IMG/VR virus record: IMGVR_UViG_3300006335_000050
Location: 1 to 40,590 of that record
Source: a virus
DNA length: 40,590 bases
Strand: one strand, 5' to 3'
The notes under the pieces were generated by a model that was given only the letters and a program-made list of their open reading frames with translations, was not told where the DNA came from and did no database searches. Within the stretch, counting starts at the first letter, position 1; each line of letters starts with the position of its first letter. Below are positions 1 to 8,086 of this stretch, in pieces. Made by a program: the position numbers and the translations under genes.

Positions 1-639
1 AAATTCAATTAAACCTTTAAATTCGTCTAAATACTCTTTTTCTAAATCTACAAGTATTTGTTTTTCACTGACAGGTTCAAAATTATCAATTATACCATTT
101 TTATTTGCACGGTTTAACCAAGGACTAAACACAATATCAAAACGATAACGTAAATCAAATACATCATAATTAACAGCTAAATTTAATCTAACAGGATCTT
201 TTAACTTATTATGATTTAATAATTGTCTTACTACTAATTCTGTTCTAGGAACATGACCAAAATTAGCGGCTGTATGAACGGTACCACCATCCATTAAATA
301 AATTGTATTATTAACTAACGTCGGATGCATCTTGTCATTATCTAAGTCAATCAAATAACTAGTTTCTGCATCTATTGTTAAATGATATCTATCATCAATG
401 TCGGCGTGTTCAGAATAACAATCACCTTCATGCATTACCATAGCTCGCATTTGGCCAGCACGTGGTAATTTATTGTGCAATTCTTCTAATGATGTACCTT
501 TATATTGTGGTAATACTTCCCAAGGATCGTAAAAAAACTTTCCTGTTTGTTGCGTAAAATCGTTTTTACCTTCTTGTAATGACGGTAATATATTAACGAT
601 CTCAGCTACATCATGATAGATGTATGTGTTTTTTAACAT
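1..639 (-). CDS. 2-oxoglutarate/Fe(II) oxygenase-like protein, aspartyl/asparaginyl beta-hydroxylase type (3'-truncated)
   Basis: An open frame of 213 codons starts at the ATG complementary to 637-639 and runs off the window edge, so the C-terminus is missing. The visible part carries the pattern of the aspartyl/asparaginyl beta-hydroxylase fold: H78-A-D80 as the HxD metal pair, R84-Y-H86 where the family has its co-substrate-binding Arg/His, and D117-G-G followed by H122 and N126 as the distal metal His. Members of this group use iron and 2-oxoglutarate to hydroxylate side chains or small molecules; the substrate here cannot be read from sequence. The gene is divergent from the PP-loop/radical SAM operon starting at 697. 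No strong Shine-Dalgarno is visible before the start. A different cupin-fold oxygenase is possible. Confidence 0.6.
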   Translation of the reverse strand, partial: MLKNTYIYHDVAEIVNILPSLQEGKNDFTQQTGKFFYDPWEVLPQYKGTSLEELHNKLPRAGQMRAMVMHEGDCYSEHADIDDRYHLTIDAETSYLIDLDNDKMHPTLVNNTIYLMDGGTVHTAANFGHVPRTELVVRQLLNHNKLKDPVRLNLAVNYDVFDLRYRFDIVFSPWLNRANKNGIIDNFEPVSEKQILVDLEKEYLDEFKGLIEF

Positions 640-696
640 GGTATACATACTTATCGGAAATAATTAACTGGGCAGATAATTACGGTAAATATAATA
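640..696. other. 57-bp divergent intergenic region
   Basis: This is the only non-coding stretch between the minus-strand oxygenase and the plus-strand operon, so it should hold both start regions. TAAATA occurs at 686-691 on the plus strand, but it lies only 5 bases before the ATG at 697, too close for a normal late promoter with a leader. No convincing -35/-10 pair, hairpin or Shine-Dalgarno is seen. Confidence 0.35.
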
Positions 697-1467
697 ATGC
701 TGGAAAACACCAAATATAAAGAATCAATTGTGAAGTACGGTGATATTGAAATTCCAATGTTAAAAGCATGGAGAAACATAGGTATTAGTTTAAGCGGTGG
801 TGCCGATAGTGCCTTGTTAGCTTATTTAATATGTTCTAATACTAGAGCTAATATTCATATTTTAACTAATATTAGAATGTGGAAAACAAGACCCTGGCAA
901 AAATATAATAGCATTGATGTCTATAATTGGTTAGAAGAACGCTTTCCAGATCTTAGATTTACTAGACATGAAAACTTTATTCCACCTGATTTAGAATGGG
1001 GTCATGTAGGTCCTAATATTGTAGATGAATATGGTAAACTAAAAAGTGGTAACCAAATTATACTACGTTCACACGCAGAATATATTGCATTTAGATATGG
1101 ACTTGATGCTTGGTTTGCCGGTGTAAACAAAAATCCTACAGAAGATTTTAAAGGTAAATTAGATGATAGAGATGTTGAACCTAATGAACAAGATTTAACG
1201 CCATTAATTAGAGAACATATGGGCGTAACAGTATGTCATCCTTTTATCTATACAAGCAAAGATTGGATTATTGCACAATACTATAAACATAACATTAGAG
1301 GTTTATTAGCACGTACTCGCAGTTGCGAAGGTGATAAAACACACTACCCAGAAGTCTTTGGAGACTTAGATTATAGAACGTATATTCCAGGACAATCTGT
1401 ACCTGAGTGTGGAAAGTGTTTTTGGTGCAAAGAAAGAGAGTGGGCTATAAAGGAAGCCGAGGAGTAA
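697..1467 (+). CDS. QueC-like PP-loop ATPase
   Basis: This is a 256-residue protein with the PP-loop signature SGGADS at residues 33-38, the ATP-pyrophosphatase motif of enzymes that adenylate a carboxylate or carbonyl before amidation or thiolation. Near the C-terminus Cys210, Cys238, Cys241 and Cys244 reproduce the C...CxxCxxC zinc site of QueC, the enzyme making 7-cyano-7-deazaguanine (preQ0). Length is close to QueC (about 220-240 residues). No QueD, QueE, FolE or DNA-transglycosylase partner is in the window, so a role in deazaguanine DNA modification is possible but unsupported here. It is the first gene of a four-gene operon with two radical SAM enzymes and ends 1 base before the next start. 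It may be a QueC relative acting on another acid. Confidence 0.65.
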   Translation: MLENTKYKESIVKYGDIEIPMLKAWRNIGISLSGGADSALLAYLICSNTRANIHILTNIRMWKTRPWQKYNSIDVYNWLEERFPDLRFTRHENFIPPDLEWGHVGPNIVDEYGKLKSGNQIILRSHAEYIAFRYGLDAWFAGVNKNPTEDFKGKLDDRDVEPNEQDLTPLIREHMGVTVCHPFIYTSKDWIIAQYYKHNIRGLLARTRSCEGDKTHYPEVFGDLDYRTYIPGQSVPECGKCFWCKEREWAIKEAEE

Positions 1468-1468
1468 T

Positions 1469-2737
1469 ATGAAACAAGAATCATGTACATTCTGTATGCA
1501 CCCTTTCACAGGGTTAGCAACACGAGAAGATGGGGCAATTAAAATTTGCTGTCGTAGTCAACCTATTGGTTGGATACAAAACGAAACATTAGAAGAAGCG
1601 TGGAACAATGAAAAAATGCTTGAAGTTCGTAAACAAGTTTTAAACAACGAACGTCCTGACGTATGTAAACCGTGCTTTGATTTAGAAGACCAAGGTGTAC
1701 AAAGTTTACGTCAACGACATATTAGTAATGTTATTCCTGAATCAAGAATTAACTTATATCCTAATGCATTAGACACATTAAAAGACGATTACACAATGCC
1801 ATTTGAATTGCCAACTATGGAAATTAAAATTAATAACTTGTGTAACTTAAGATGTCGTATGTGTAATCCATTAGATAGTACACAATGGAAAGATTGGAAA
1901 TCTATTGTACATCATTATAAAGCTGAAAACAATTATCTTGTTGATGCTGTAGAAAACTTAGGATTAACTGAAGCACCTTACGTAGGTTTATTTGATGATA
2001 GCCCTAACTGGTGGAGCAGTTTTGAAAAACTATTACCACACTTTAGACGAGTAGAATTTGCAGGAGGTGAACCATTAATGGATCCTATGCACTATAAAAT
2101 TCTAGATATGTTAGAACCCTATGGTAAAAATATAGAAATTAAGTATGCTACAAACGGAACTACACTTGGTATTAAAGGTAAACGAACTGTCCACGAGTAT
2201 TGGCCTAAATTTAAAAGTGTAGCAGTTAATGTTAGTATCGATGGCCTATGGGAAGTTTACGAATACATTCGTACTGATGGTAACTTTAATGAAGTTATAA
2301 AGAACGTTAAAGAAATGAAAAAAATTCCGCAAGTAAGTAGAATTGTTGGCGCCTTTACTGTTCAAGCTAACAATGTAATGCAAATGCCAACAGTTATTGA
2401 GTACTTTTTAGATAAACTAGAAATAGTATTTTATAGTCATAGAGTACAATACCCAAGAGTATTAAGTGCCCAAGTTATACCTAGGCCTTTAAAAGAAAGT
2501 GTAATTAGACAACTAGTTGGTATGTACACTAAAATAGAGACCTATAAATTAGTAAAAAAATATCCTATTTTAAAAAATATTACAAAACAACAAATTACTG
2601 ATAACATAAACTTTTTAGAAGCAAAGGACTTATCAGAATATTGGCAAGACTGTATTGCATTTAACAAAACATTAGATACAGAAAGAAAGCAAGGCCCGTT
2701 TGATAAAATTAATCCTGAGTTTGCTGACTATGTTTAG
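1469..2737 (+). CDS. Radical SAM enzyme with N-terminal twitch domain
   Basis: This 422-residue protein has two iron-sulfur regions. The N-terminal twitch has Cys6/Cys9, Cys27-Cys28, Cys66 and Cys69 (C..C, CC, CxxC), resembling a SPASM/twitch cluster site moved to the front. The catalytic radical SAM motif is Cys125-x3-Cys129-x2-Cys132, followed by the SAM-binding motif AGGEPL near residue 197. The family generates a 5'-deoxyadenosyl radical; substrates of the twitch-first group are largely unknown. GGAG just before the ATG, inside the end of the upstream gene, is a good ribosome site, so translation is probably coupled. Three other proteins in the window share this architecture. The C-terminus ends in a Pro-Glu-containing tail related to their FPEL endings. 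Confidence 0.9.
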   Translation: MKQESCTFCMHPFTGLATREDGAIKICCRSQPIGWIQNETLEEAWNNEKMLEVRKQVLNNERPDVCKPCFDLEDQGVQSLRQRHISNVIPESRINLYPNALDTLKDDYTMPFELPTMEIKINNLCNLRCRMCNPLDSTQWKDWKSIVHHYKAENNYLVDAVENLGLTEAPYVGLFDDSPNWWSSFEKLLPHFRRVEFAGGEPLMDPMHYKILDMLEPYGKNIEIKYATNGTTLGIKGKRTVHEYWPKFKSVAVNVSIDGLWEVYEYIRTDGNFNEVIKNVKEMKKIPQVSRIVGAFTVQANNVMQMPTVIEYFLDKLEIVFYSHRVQYPRVLSAQVIPRPLKESVIRQLVGMYTKIETYKLVKKYPILKNITKQQITDNINFLEAKDLSEYWQDCIAFNKTLDTERKQGPFDKINPEFADYV

Positions 2738-3548
2738 AATATTATTTGAAAACGATAAAAATAGTAAATGGGTATACTTTAATGTATATGATACTGAGAT
2801 TGCTAAAAAGTGGTACAAAGAATTATCTAATTATAATCAAATAGACGAAGATACAAGATTTACTGATTGGCCAGGGCAAAATAAAAAGTATATTAAATTA
2901 ATTAATGAACAGATTGAACTTATTAATAGTTATGATAAAGTAATAGACATTATTGCAACAGAAAAGACTAACTTAAATTATTTGCATACTTACTTTGAAA
3001 AATTACGTGGCGAAATTACAAAAGGCACAGATTGGTTTAACAATGCCCCTAATGATATTAAAGAAGCTGTTAAGAAATTTAATATACTAATCCATGAATA
3101 TGAATCACAAAAAAGAGGTAATGCGGCTACAATTGTTATAACATTTAAAAAGAGACCTAGACAAAAATTAGAAAATTATAATAACTTTACATTTAAATGG
3201 AGATTTGGTGATGTATATATTAACTATTGCCATGTAGGTAAAAATATGTTAGATATTTTTAAAGATAATGATGAATATACTATAGATGTACCACAAACCC
3301 ATTATAGCTCTGATATTATGATAAAATTTGGGAGAAATATTAACTGGCTTGTACACGCTTTTAGAAGATTGCAAATTAATAGTTGGCTTAAGAAAAGAGG
3401 CCTTACATTTAAAAGAAATAGCTTTGGAATGATTCCTGTAGCTAAAATTAATCTTCAAGCAAGTGGACTAAATGACACAAGACATAAAGCCGTTATAAAG
3501 ACACTTTCCGAATATAATAAAATTGGGGCTGTACAATGTTTAAAGTAG
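2730..3548 (+). CDS. Protein of unknown function in radical SAM operon
   Basis: I do not recognise this 272-residue protein. I place the start at the ATG at 2730, which overlaps the upstream stop by 8 bases, rather than at the in-frame codon at 2700, because overlaps of this size are the rule here and the extra ten residues look non-native. It is Lys/Asn-rich with a helical, charged first half (residues 20-120) and a second half with predicted beta segments around FGDVYINYCHVGKN. There is no signal peptide, membrane segment or cysteine cluster. Its stop overlaps the next radical SAM gene. It could be a substrate-binding or scaffold partner of the flanking enzymes; that is inference from position only. 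Confidence 0.75.
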   Translation: MFRILFENDKNSKWVYFNVYDTEIAKKWYKELSNYNQIDEDTRFTDWPGQNKKYIKLINEQIELINSYDKVIDIIATEKTNLNYLHTYFEKLRGEITKGTDWFNNAPNDIKEAVKKFNILIHEYESQKRGNAATIVITFKKRPRQKLENYNNFTFKWRFGDVYINYCHVGKNMLDIFKDNDEYTIDVPQTHYSSDIMIKFGRNINWLVHAFRRLQINSWLKKRGLTFKRNSFGMIPVAKINLQASGLNDTRHKAVIKTLSEYNKIGAVQCLK

Positions 3549-4432
3549 AGAATAAATATGAACACTATGCTAAAAGCGTTAAGGTTGAATGGAACTTGGG
3601 TAAACGATGTAATTATGACTGCTCGTATTGTCCAGCTGAAATTCATGATATGGAAAGTCCGCACACGGATATTAAAACACTTAAAAAGGCCGTCGACGAA
3701 CTATCCAAAATTAAAAATGTAAGAATTAGTCTTACAGGCGGTGAACCATTTGTTCATCCAAACATTACTGCCCTCTTAGATTATGCTCGCCCAAAAGTTA
3801 CTTGGATTAATGTAACAACAAACGGAACAAGATCCAAAAATTTTTATGTAGATATGCTCCAAAAATACTTGGATCATATTGTGTTTAGTTTGCATCTTGA
3901 GTACAATTGGGAACGCACTCTAGATACAATTATAAGCGTCTATAACACATCTAAAAACAAGATGGTACTTGTACACGTCATGATGCTTAATCACCGCTTA
4001 AACGACGTTGTAGACGCTTGTAGACGCCTTTCTAAAGCAGGAATACCCTATGCTTTACGTCCTATACGCTGGACTGAAGCACATGATATTTTTGAAGATT
4101 TGGAACGCTATTCTAAGGAAGAATTGGACTTTTTAAAAACGGAAAATCACAATCCGCCTGCTAATACTTTAATTGATGGGAAGATTGAATGTAACGTAAA
4201 TGACTTGCTTATTAATAAAACTAATAAATTTAAAGGGTGGAGTTGTACAGCAGGAGTGGAAAGTTTAATGGTAAATTGGGATGGTGACGTACATCGTGCT
4301 ACTTGTCGCGTTGGGGGTAGTTTAGGTAATATCTATAAAGGGACTTTTAAAAGGCCAACTGAAAATATTATTTGTACACGAGATTGGTGTACTTGTGCCG
4401 CGGATATTAATCTTACGAAATATACTTTGTAA
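3536..4432 (+). CDS. Radical SAM enzyme with SPASM-like C-terminal cysteines
   Basis: This 298-residue protein has the cluster motif Cys25-x3-Cys29-x2-Cys32 (CNYDCSYC), with LTGGEPF near residues 64-70 as the SAM-binding glycine motif. The last 60 residues carry six cysteines in a SPASM-like arrangement (SCTAG, TCRVG, CTRDWCTC), which would bind an auxiliary cluster. SPASM enzymes commonly act on peptides, proteins or sugars. It belongs to a subgroup with the genes at 4413-5414 and 8076-9044, all with a C-[DN]-Y-D-C-[ST]-Y-C core. It starts 13 bases inside the upstream gene, and its last 20 bases are shared with the convergent gene. Confidence 0.88.
   Translation: MFKVENKYEHYAKSVKVEWNLGKRCNYDCSYCPAEIHDMESPHTDIKTLKKAVDELSKIKNVRISLTGGEPFVHPNITALLDYARPKVTWINVTTNGTRSKNFYVDMLQKYLDHIVFSLHLEYNWERTLDTIISVYNTSKNKMVLVHVMMLNHRLNDVVDACRRLSKAGIPYALRPIRWTEAHDIFEDLERYSKEELDFLKTENHNPPANTLIDGKIECNVNDLLINKTNKFKGWSCTAGVESLMVNWDGDVHRATCRVGGSLGNIYKGTFKRPTENIICTRDWCTCAADINLTKYTL
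4413..4432. repeat. 20-bp palindromic coding overlap of convergent genes
   Basis: The bases shared by the two convergent radical SAM genes read TTACGAAATATACTTTGTAA. The two 10-base halves are reverse complements at 8 of 10 positions. Read on the plus strand it ends one protein in T-K-Y-T-L-stop; on the minus strand it ends the other in T-K-Y-I-S-stop. The symmetry continues imperfectly outward (about 13 of 18 positions per arm). It may act as a weak bidirectional terminator, though the stem is AT-rich and has no loop spacer or U-tract, or it may simply reflect two homologous C-termini meeting head to head. Confidence 0.7.
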
Positions 4433-5414
4433 TATGAGTATCTGGTAAACAGTTACACTCTTTAAAAGGGCATTTGATTGGTTTTAAATCAAATAATTTT
4501 TCTTGAAATTCTTCTTTAAATGTTTCTGAAAAAAGATTAATTTTTGCATCTTTAAAAATATTTGCATTACATGATCCTGCAACAGTACCATCATATGTTA
4601 TAATTAAATTTTCTATAGGTACATGACAAGTCCAATCGGTAAAATAATTCCATTTATTATGAACATATCCTTCAGATTTCATAGTTATTGCACTACCATC
4701 ATTAAATAAAGCAACACTCTGAAATACATTAAAATCATCAATATGTTTTAATATGTACTTTGGATCTGGAACTCTTTTAATAGTATTTGCAACATAGTCT
4801 ATTTGTTCTTGAGTATAAGAGTTAATATCTTTACCTGGGAATTGAAGAATACTTTTAGCTTCTATAATCCAAGGTTGTTTACTAGTTTTCATCTTCTCTA
4901 CAATAGCAATACACTTGTCCCAATGCTCACAATCCATTAACATTAATGCCCCAACATTTAAATTGTTTTCATATAGAAAGTCACCTACTTTCATAAAATG
5001 ATCTACATCCATAAACTCATGATGGGCACTTAACGTTGCTCTATCTAAGTATTCAACATTTTCTTCCCACCATCTTAAAGTTCTAGAAGCATTAGTTGTT
5101 ACTTTAAGTTGAACATTGTGTTCTTTTTTAATTTCTTTACAAAATGTATTAAAGTGCGGCCAAAGGGTTGGCTCACCGCCACCTGCTATACACAACCAAA
5201 ATTCTGTTTTATTAAATTTTTTAGTATAGACATCAAACAATGTTCTAAAGTTTTTTATTACAGTATCAACATTCTTAGGATACCTATATATTCCGGGATG
5301 AGAATCAGCAAAACAATATGTACAATCATAATCACAAATATCGGTTGGGAAAAATCTAATATCTAAAACATGAGATGGTTGCGTTGAAACTATTTTGTTA
5401 GGTTTCGTAATCAT
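4413..5414 (-). CDS. Radical SAM enzyme with SPASM-like C-terminal cysteines
   Basis: This 333-residue protein has Cys27-x3-Cys31-x2-Cys34 (CDYDCTYC), then GGGEPT near residue 78. Its C-terminal 90 residues contain cysteines in WTCHVP, GSCNAN, KCPFKEC and NCLP, a SPASM-like set for an auxiliary cluster. It is the last gene of the ten-gene minus operon, overlaps the upstream stop by 4 bases (ATGA), and converges on the plus-strand radical SAM gene with a 20-base shared end. Both of those proteins finish in a C-x-C...D...[IL]-T-K-Y tail, pointing to common ancestry. The substrate is unknown. Confidence 0.88.
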   Translation of the reverse strand: MITKPNKIVSTQPSHVLDIRFFPTDICDYDCTYCFADSHPGIYRYPKNVDTVIKNFRTLFDVYTKKFNKTEFWLCIAGGGEPTLWPHFNTFCKEIKKEHNVQLKVTTNASRTLRWWEENVEYLDRATLSAHHEFMDVDHFMKVGDFLYENNLNVGALMLMDCEHWDKCIAIVEKMKTSKQPWIIEAKSILQFPGKDINSYTQEQIDYVANTIKRVPDPKYILKHIDDFNVFQSVALFNDGSAITMKSEGYVHNKWNYFTDWTCHVPIENLIITYDGTVAGSCNANIFKDAKINLFSETFKEEFQEKLFDLKPIKCPFKECNCLPDTHITKYIS

Positions 5415-6832
5415 AATAAATGTTCCAATTCTGGAAAAACATTAGACGCTTTTAATCCTCTAATAGCATCTAGTTTAGTTACATACTCTTTGAAGCCTGG
5501 AAGTAAATAACTATTATCTTGTGCATCCATATGATCCATTACTGCTTCCCAACGTTTCCAACCATAAGGATTAATTTTCCAATACTCATCATCTTGTCTA
5601 TAATTAGTAAACAGCCAATCTTTGAATTCTAAATAACGTTCTCTAACTTCTTGCTTATCTTCTTTAGGTAATATTTGTATACTTAAAAATGTAGGAATAT
5701 AAAGTAAATGCATATTAACTAATCCACCGCCCATTTGTGTTCCGCCTGGAACTGTACCTACATTAAGTTTTTTAAATTTAGATTGTACTTTCCACTTCAT
5801 AAAATCAGGTAAGTGTTTTACATTAAAAATTTGTATAGCAGTGGCTAAACTTGTTTGTATATTGTCAGGCGTATTATCTAGCATATGAAGATTCTTTTCT
5901 ACAACTGACCATTCCGTTGGAAAACGTATATATTCATCACGTTGGAAACAGGCATCCATACTAACTGCAAATTTAACTTTCTTAAACTTACTCCATAACT
6001 CAATTAAATCTTCGTCTACTAATATACCATTTGAATTATATCTTAATAAGATTTTATCTTGATAGCCTTGACGTATAATTTCTTCAATAAATGTTTTATG
6101 TTCTCTAATCATTAAAGGTTCACCACCAGCAAAATATACTTGCTTTAAGTTAGGAATTTGCTTATTCATTTCCTCCCAAAACGTTTCCTTCTCATGCCAC
6201 TTATTATTGAACTCTGATTTGTCCCAAGCCATTTGTCTTTTTACTTCAGGGTCTTCTAATTGCGGAACTAATTCTTTCCAGTCTTTAACCCATTGACTAG
6301 AATCATGCGGACTACACATTACGCATTTAACATTACACGTATGACCTAAACGTAAATCTAAATATACTAATTCTTCTGGAACTGTACCATCTTCTTGTGT
6401 TTGTTTAATTAATTCAGGAATATCTACTCCATCTTTATACCAAGTACCTGTTTCCCAAATACGTTTACTAACAACACCTATTTTTTCTTCATTAAAACAT
6501 TTAGTACAACTAGCAGGAATTTGTCCTTTAAGCATAGTAGTTCTTACTGACTTCATATAGTCATTGTTCCAAGCCTCCATAGGCGTTTCACGACCGAAGT
6601 TAGCAGGCTTACCATGTTCCATTTTTACTAACCCTACTTCATGATCACCAGTAGCCGCTCCGCTGGCATTAGCACTACAACATAAACGCATATCACCATT
6701 TGGTCTTGTTGCAAAATGTATCCACGGTAAAACACAGAACGTAGGAGATTTAGAAACGCCTTCTAACTGACGTTGCCATTTACCTAACTGTGAGTCTGCA
6801 GGATTATACCAATACTCGTTACTGTCAGTCAT
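5411..6832 (-). CDS. Radical SAM enzyme with N-terminal twitch domain
   Basis: At 473 residues this is the longest of the four twitch-first enzymes. The N-terminal cluster site is Cys33 (FCVLPW), Cys51-Cys52, Cys109 and Cys112. The radical SAM motif is Cys166-x3-Cys170-x2-Cys173 (CNVKCVMC), followed by YFAGGEPL around residue 226 and RYNSNG, both typical of the family. It ends in the shared FPEL tail (VFPELEHLL). The start overlaps the upstream isoaspartate methyltransferase stop by 8 bases and its stop overlaps the next start, so it sits inside a translationally coupled string. FCVLPW...CC is close to the CILPW...CC of the gene at 15730-16908. Confidence 0.9.
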   Translation of the reverse strand: MTDSNEYWYNPADSQLGKWQRQLEGVSKSPTFCVLPWIHFATRPNGDMRLCCSANASGAATGDHEVGLVKMEHGKPANFGRETPMEAWNNDYMKSVRTTMLKGQIPASCTKCFNEEKIGVVSKRIWETGTWYKDGVDIPELIKQTQEDGTVPEELVYLDLRLGHTCNVKCVMCSPHDSSQWVKDWKELVPQLEDPEVKRQMAWDKSEFNNKWHEKETFWEEMNKQIPNLKQVYFAGGEPLMIREHKTFIEEIIRQGYQDKILLRYNSNGILVDEDLIELWSKFKKVKFAVSMDACFQRDEYIRFPTEWSVVEKNLHMLDNTPDNIQTSLATAIQIFNVKHLPDFMKWKVQSKFKKLNVGTVPGGTQMGGGLVNMHLLYIPTFLSIQILPKEDKQEVRERYLEFKDWLFTNYRQDDEYWKINPYGWKRWEAVMDHMDAQDNSYLLPGFKEYVTKLDAIRGLKASNVFPELEHLL

Positions 6833-7478
6833 CTTCTAATTCCTTTACAAGTGGGACAAATCTTACTCCTATTAAAGATTGTTGCTCAATCAGTGGAACC
6901 CCAGCAATTTCCTTTTTCTTTGTAACTAATAATAATTCACCCTTAACAGGTATAATCATTTTTCCGCCAACTACTAACTGTTTTGTTAAGTCAACTGGAA
7001 TTTCATCTGCCATAGCTGTTACCATAATTCTATCATAAGGTGCAAATTCTTTCCACCCTTTATAACCGTCGCCAACTTTACTAATAATATTTTTATACTT
7101 TTTAAGTTTTGGTGCAGTCTTATCATATAATTCTTTAATTCGTTCTACAGTATAAACTTCCTGTACTAGTTCAGATAATACAGCGGCTTGATAACCTGAA
7201 CCCATTCCTATTTCTAGTACTCTATGCAATGGTTGGAGTTGAAGCATATCAGTCATATATGCTACAATGAAAGGTTGCGAAATAGTTTGTCCATGCCCAA
7301 TAGGAACTGGCATATCTTCGTATGCTAATTCACCTACAAAATGATGTCTTGGTATTAAAGTCATAGCATATATAATTCTTGAATCAATAGCTTTTCCACC
7401 GGCATAACTTAAAGCATGAGCATTAATTGTTTGTAACATTTCGTTCTGTAACTGTTTATCTATTAATCTAGTTTTCAT
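6825..7478 (-). CDS. pcm: Protein-L-isoaspartate O-methyltransferase
   Basis: This 217-residue protein is at the usual length of bacterial Pcm. The family hallmark GHGQTISQPFIVAYMT lies around residues 62-77, the SAM-binding motif LEIGMGSGYQAAVL follows near residue 87, and IPRHHFV precedes them. Pcm methylates isoaspartyl residues formed by damage to Asn/Asp, starting their repair. It is unusual to find this cellular repair enzyme in a phage modification cluster. It may protect long-lived virion proteins, or may have been adapted to methylate a modified carboxylate made by its neighbours, which is inference. It overlaps both neighbours (4 and 8 bases). Confidence 0.9.
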   Translation of the reverse strand: MKTRLIDKQLQNEMLQTINAHALSYAGGKAIDSRIIYAMTLIPRHHFVGELAYEDMPVPIGHGQTISQPFIVAYMTDMLQLQPLHRVLEIGMGSGYQAAVLSELVQEVYTVERIKELYDKTAPKLKKYKNIISKVGDGYKGWKEFAPYDRIMVTAMADEIPVDLTKQLVVGGKMIIPVKGELLLVTKKKEIAGVPLIEQQSLIGVRFVPLVKELEDD

Positions 7479-8086
7479 TTTCTTCCAATTATCATATACC
7501 TATCGTATTCAGGCAACTCTAATGTACCTGAATAAAACTCTTTACTAATTTTTGAATTCCATCTAAAATCTTTTAGACTATCTACACAATTAATATGTTC
7601 TTTATGTGATGCAAAATTATTACTTTGAACAACTATCCATGCATCACCAGGAACTTTTTCTAACCAAGCATCATATTGTTGTTGTGTAATATGTTCACAA
7701 CTTGTATTAATAACAATGTGTGGATCTTCTGTATATTCATAATTACACATATCTTCTGTAACTGCATTAAACTTACCGTTCATTGCATACGCTTTGTTCA
7801 TATTTACTGCTATGTCCTTACACGCAGGATCAATATCAACACTTGTAATATGTTTTGCTCCAACATCACTATTAAAAATCATTGTTGCTAGTACTCCATA
7901 CCACCCGCCAAAAATAACTATTCTATTTGATATAGTATGTTCAACGTTAGCAAGTGTTTCACATAACCATATTTTACTCTTAAGTTGTCCATGCCAGAAG
8001 CTTTCTAGCATATGATAACGCATATGATTATCTTCGTTCCGGATTCCATCCATCCAGTAAGCAATATCATTAAGATCAATTTTCAT
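7475..8086 (-). CDS. Class I SAM-dependent methyltransferase-like protein
   Basis: This 203-residue protein has a Rossmann-type SAM-binding site: IVIFGGWYGVLA around residues 56-67 as motif I, and SVDIDPACKDIA around 84-95 where an acidic residue would bind the ribose. ITEDM-like and VINTSCEHI segments follow as motifs II and IV. The motif-I glycines are spaced as GGWYG rather than the classical GxGxG. It overlaps pcm downstream by 4 bases and the radical SAM gene upstream by 11. It could methylate the same substrate as the radical SAM enzymes. The target cannot be told from sequence. Confidence 0.7.
   Translation of the reverse strand: MKIDLNDIAYWMDGIRNEDNHMRYHMLESFWHGQLKSKIWLCETLANVEHTISNRIVIFGGWYGVLATMIFNSDVGAKHITSVDIDPACKDIAVNMNKAYAMNGKFNAVTEDMCNYEYTEDPHIVINTSCEHITQQQYDAWLEKVPGDAWIVVQSNNFASHKEHINCVDSLKDFRWNSKISKEFYSGTLELPEYDRYMIIGRK

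Noticed and set aside
3249-3664. Two short minus-strand frames opposite the radical SAM operon
   Set aside because: They are low-complexity shadows of the plus-strand genes, with no ribosome site and no gene-like packing.
3536-5414. Radical SAM genes as QueE partners of the QueC-like gene
   Set aside because: QueE has a distinct CX14CX2C motif and about 210-230 residues; these proteins have CxxxCxxC, are longer and carry SPASM-like C-termini.
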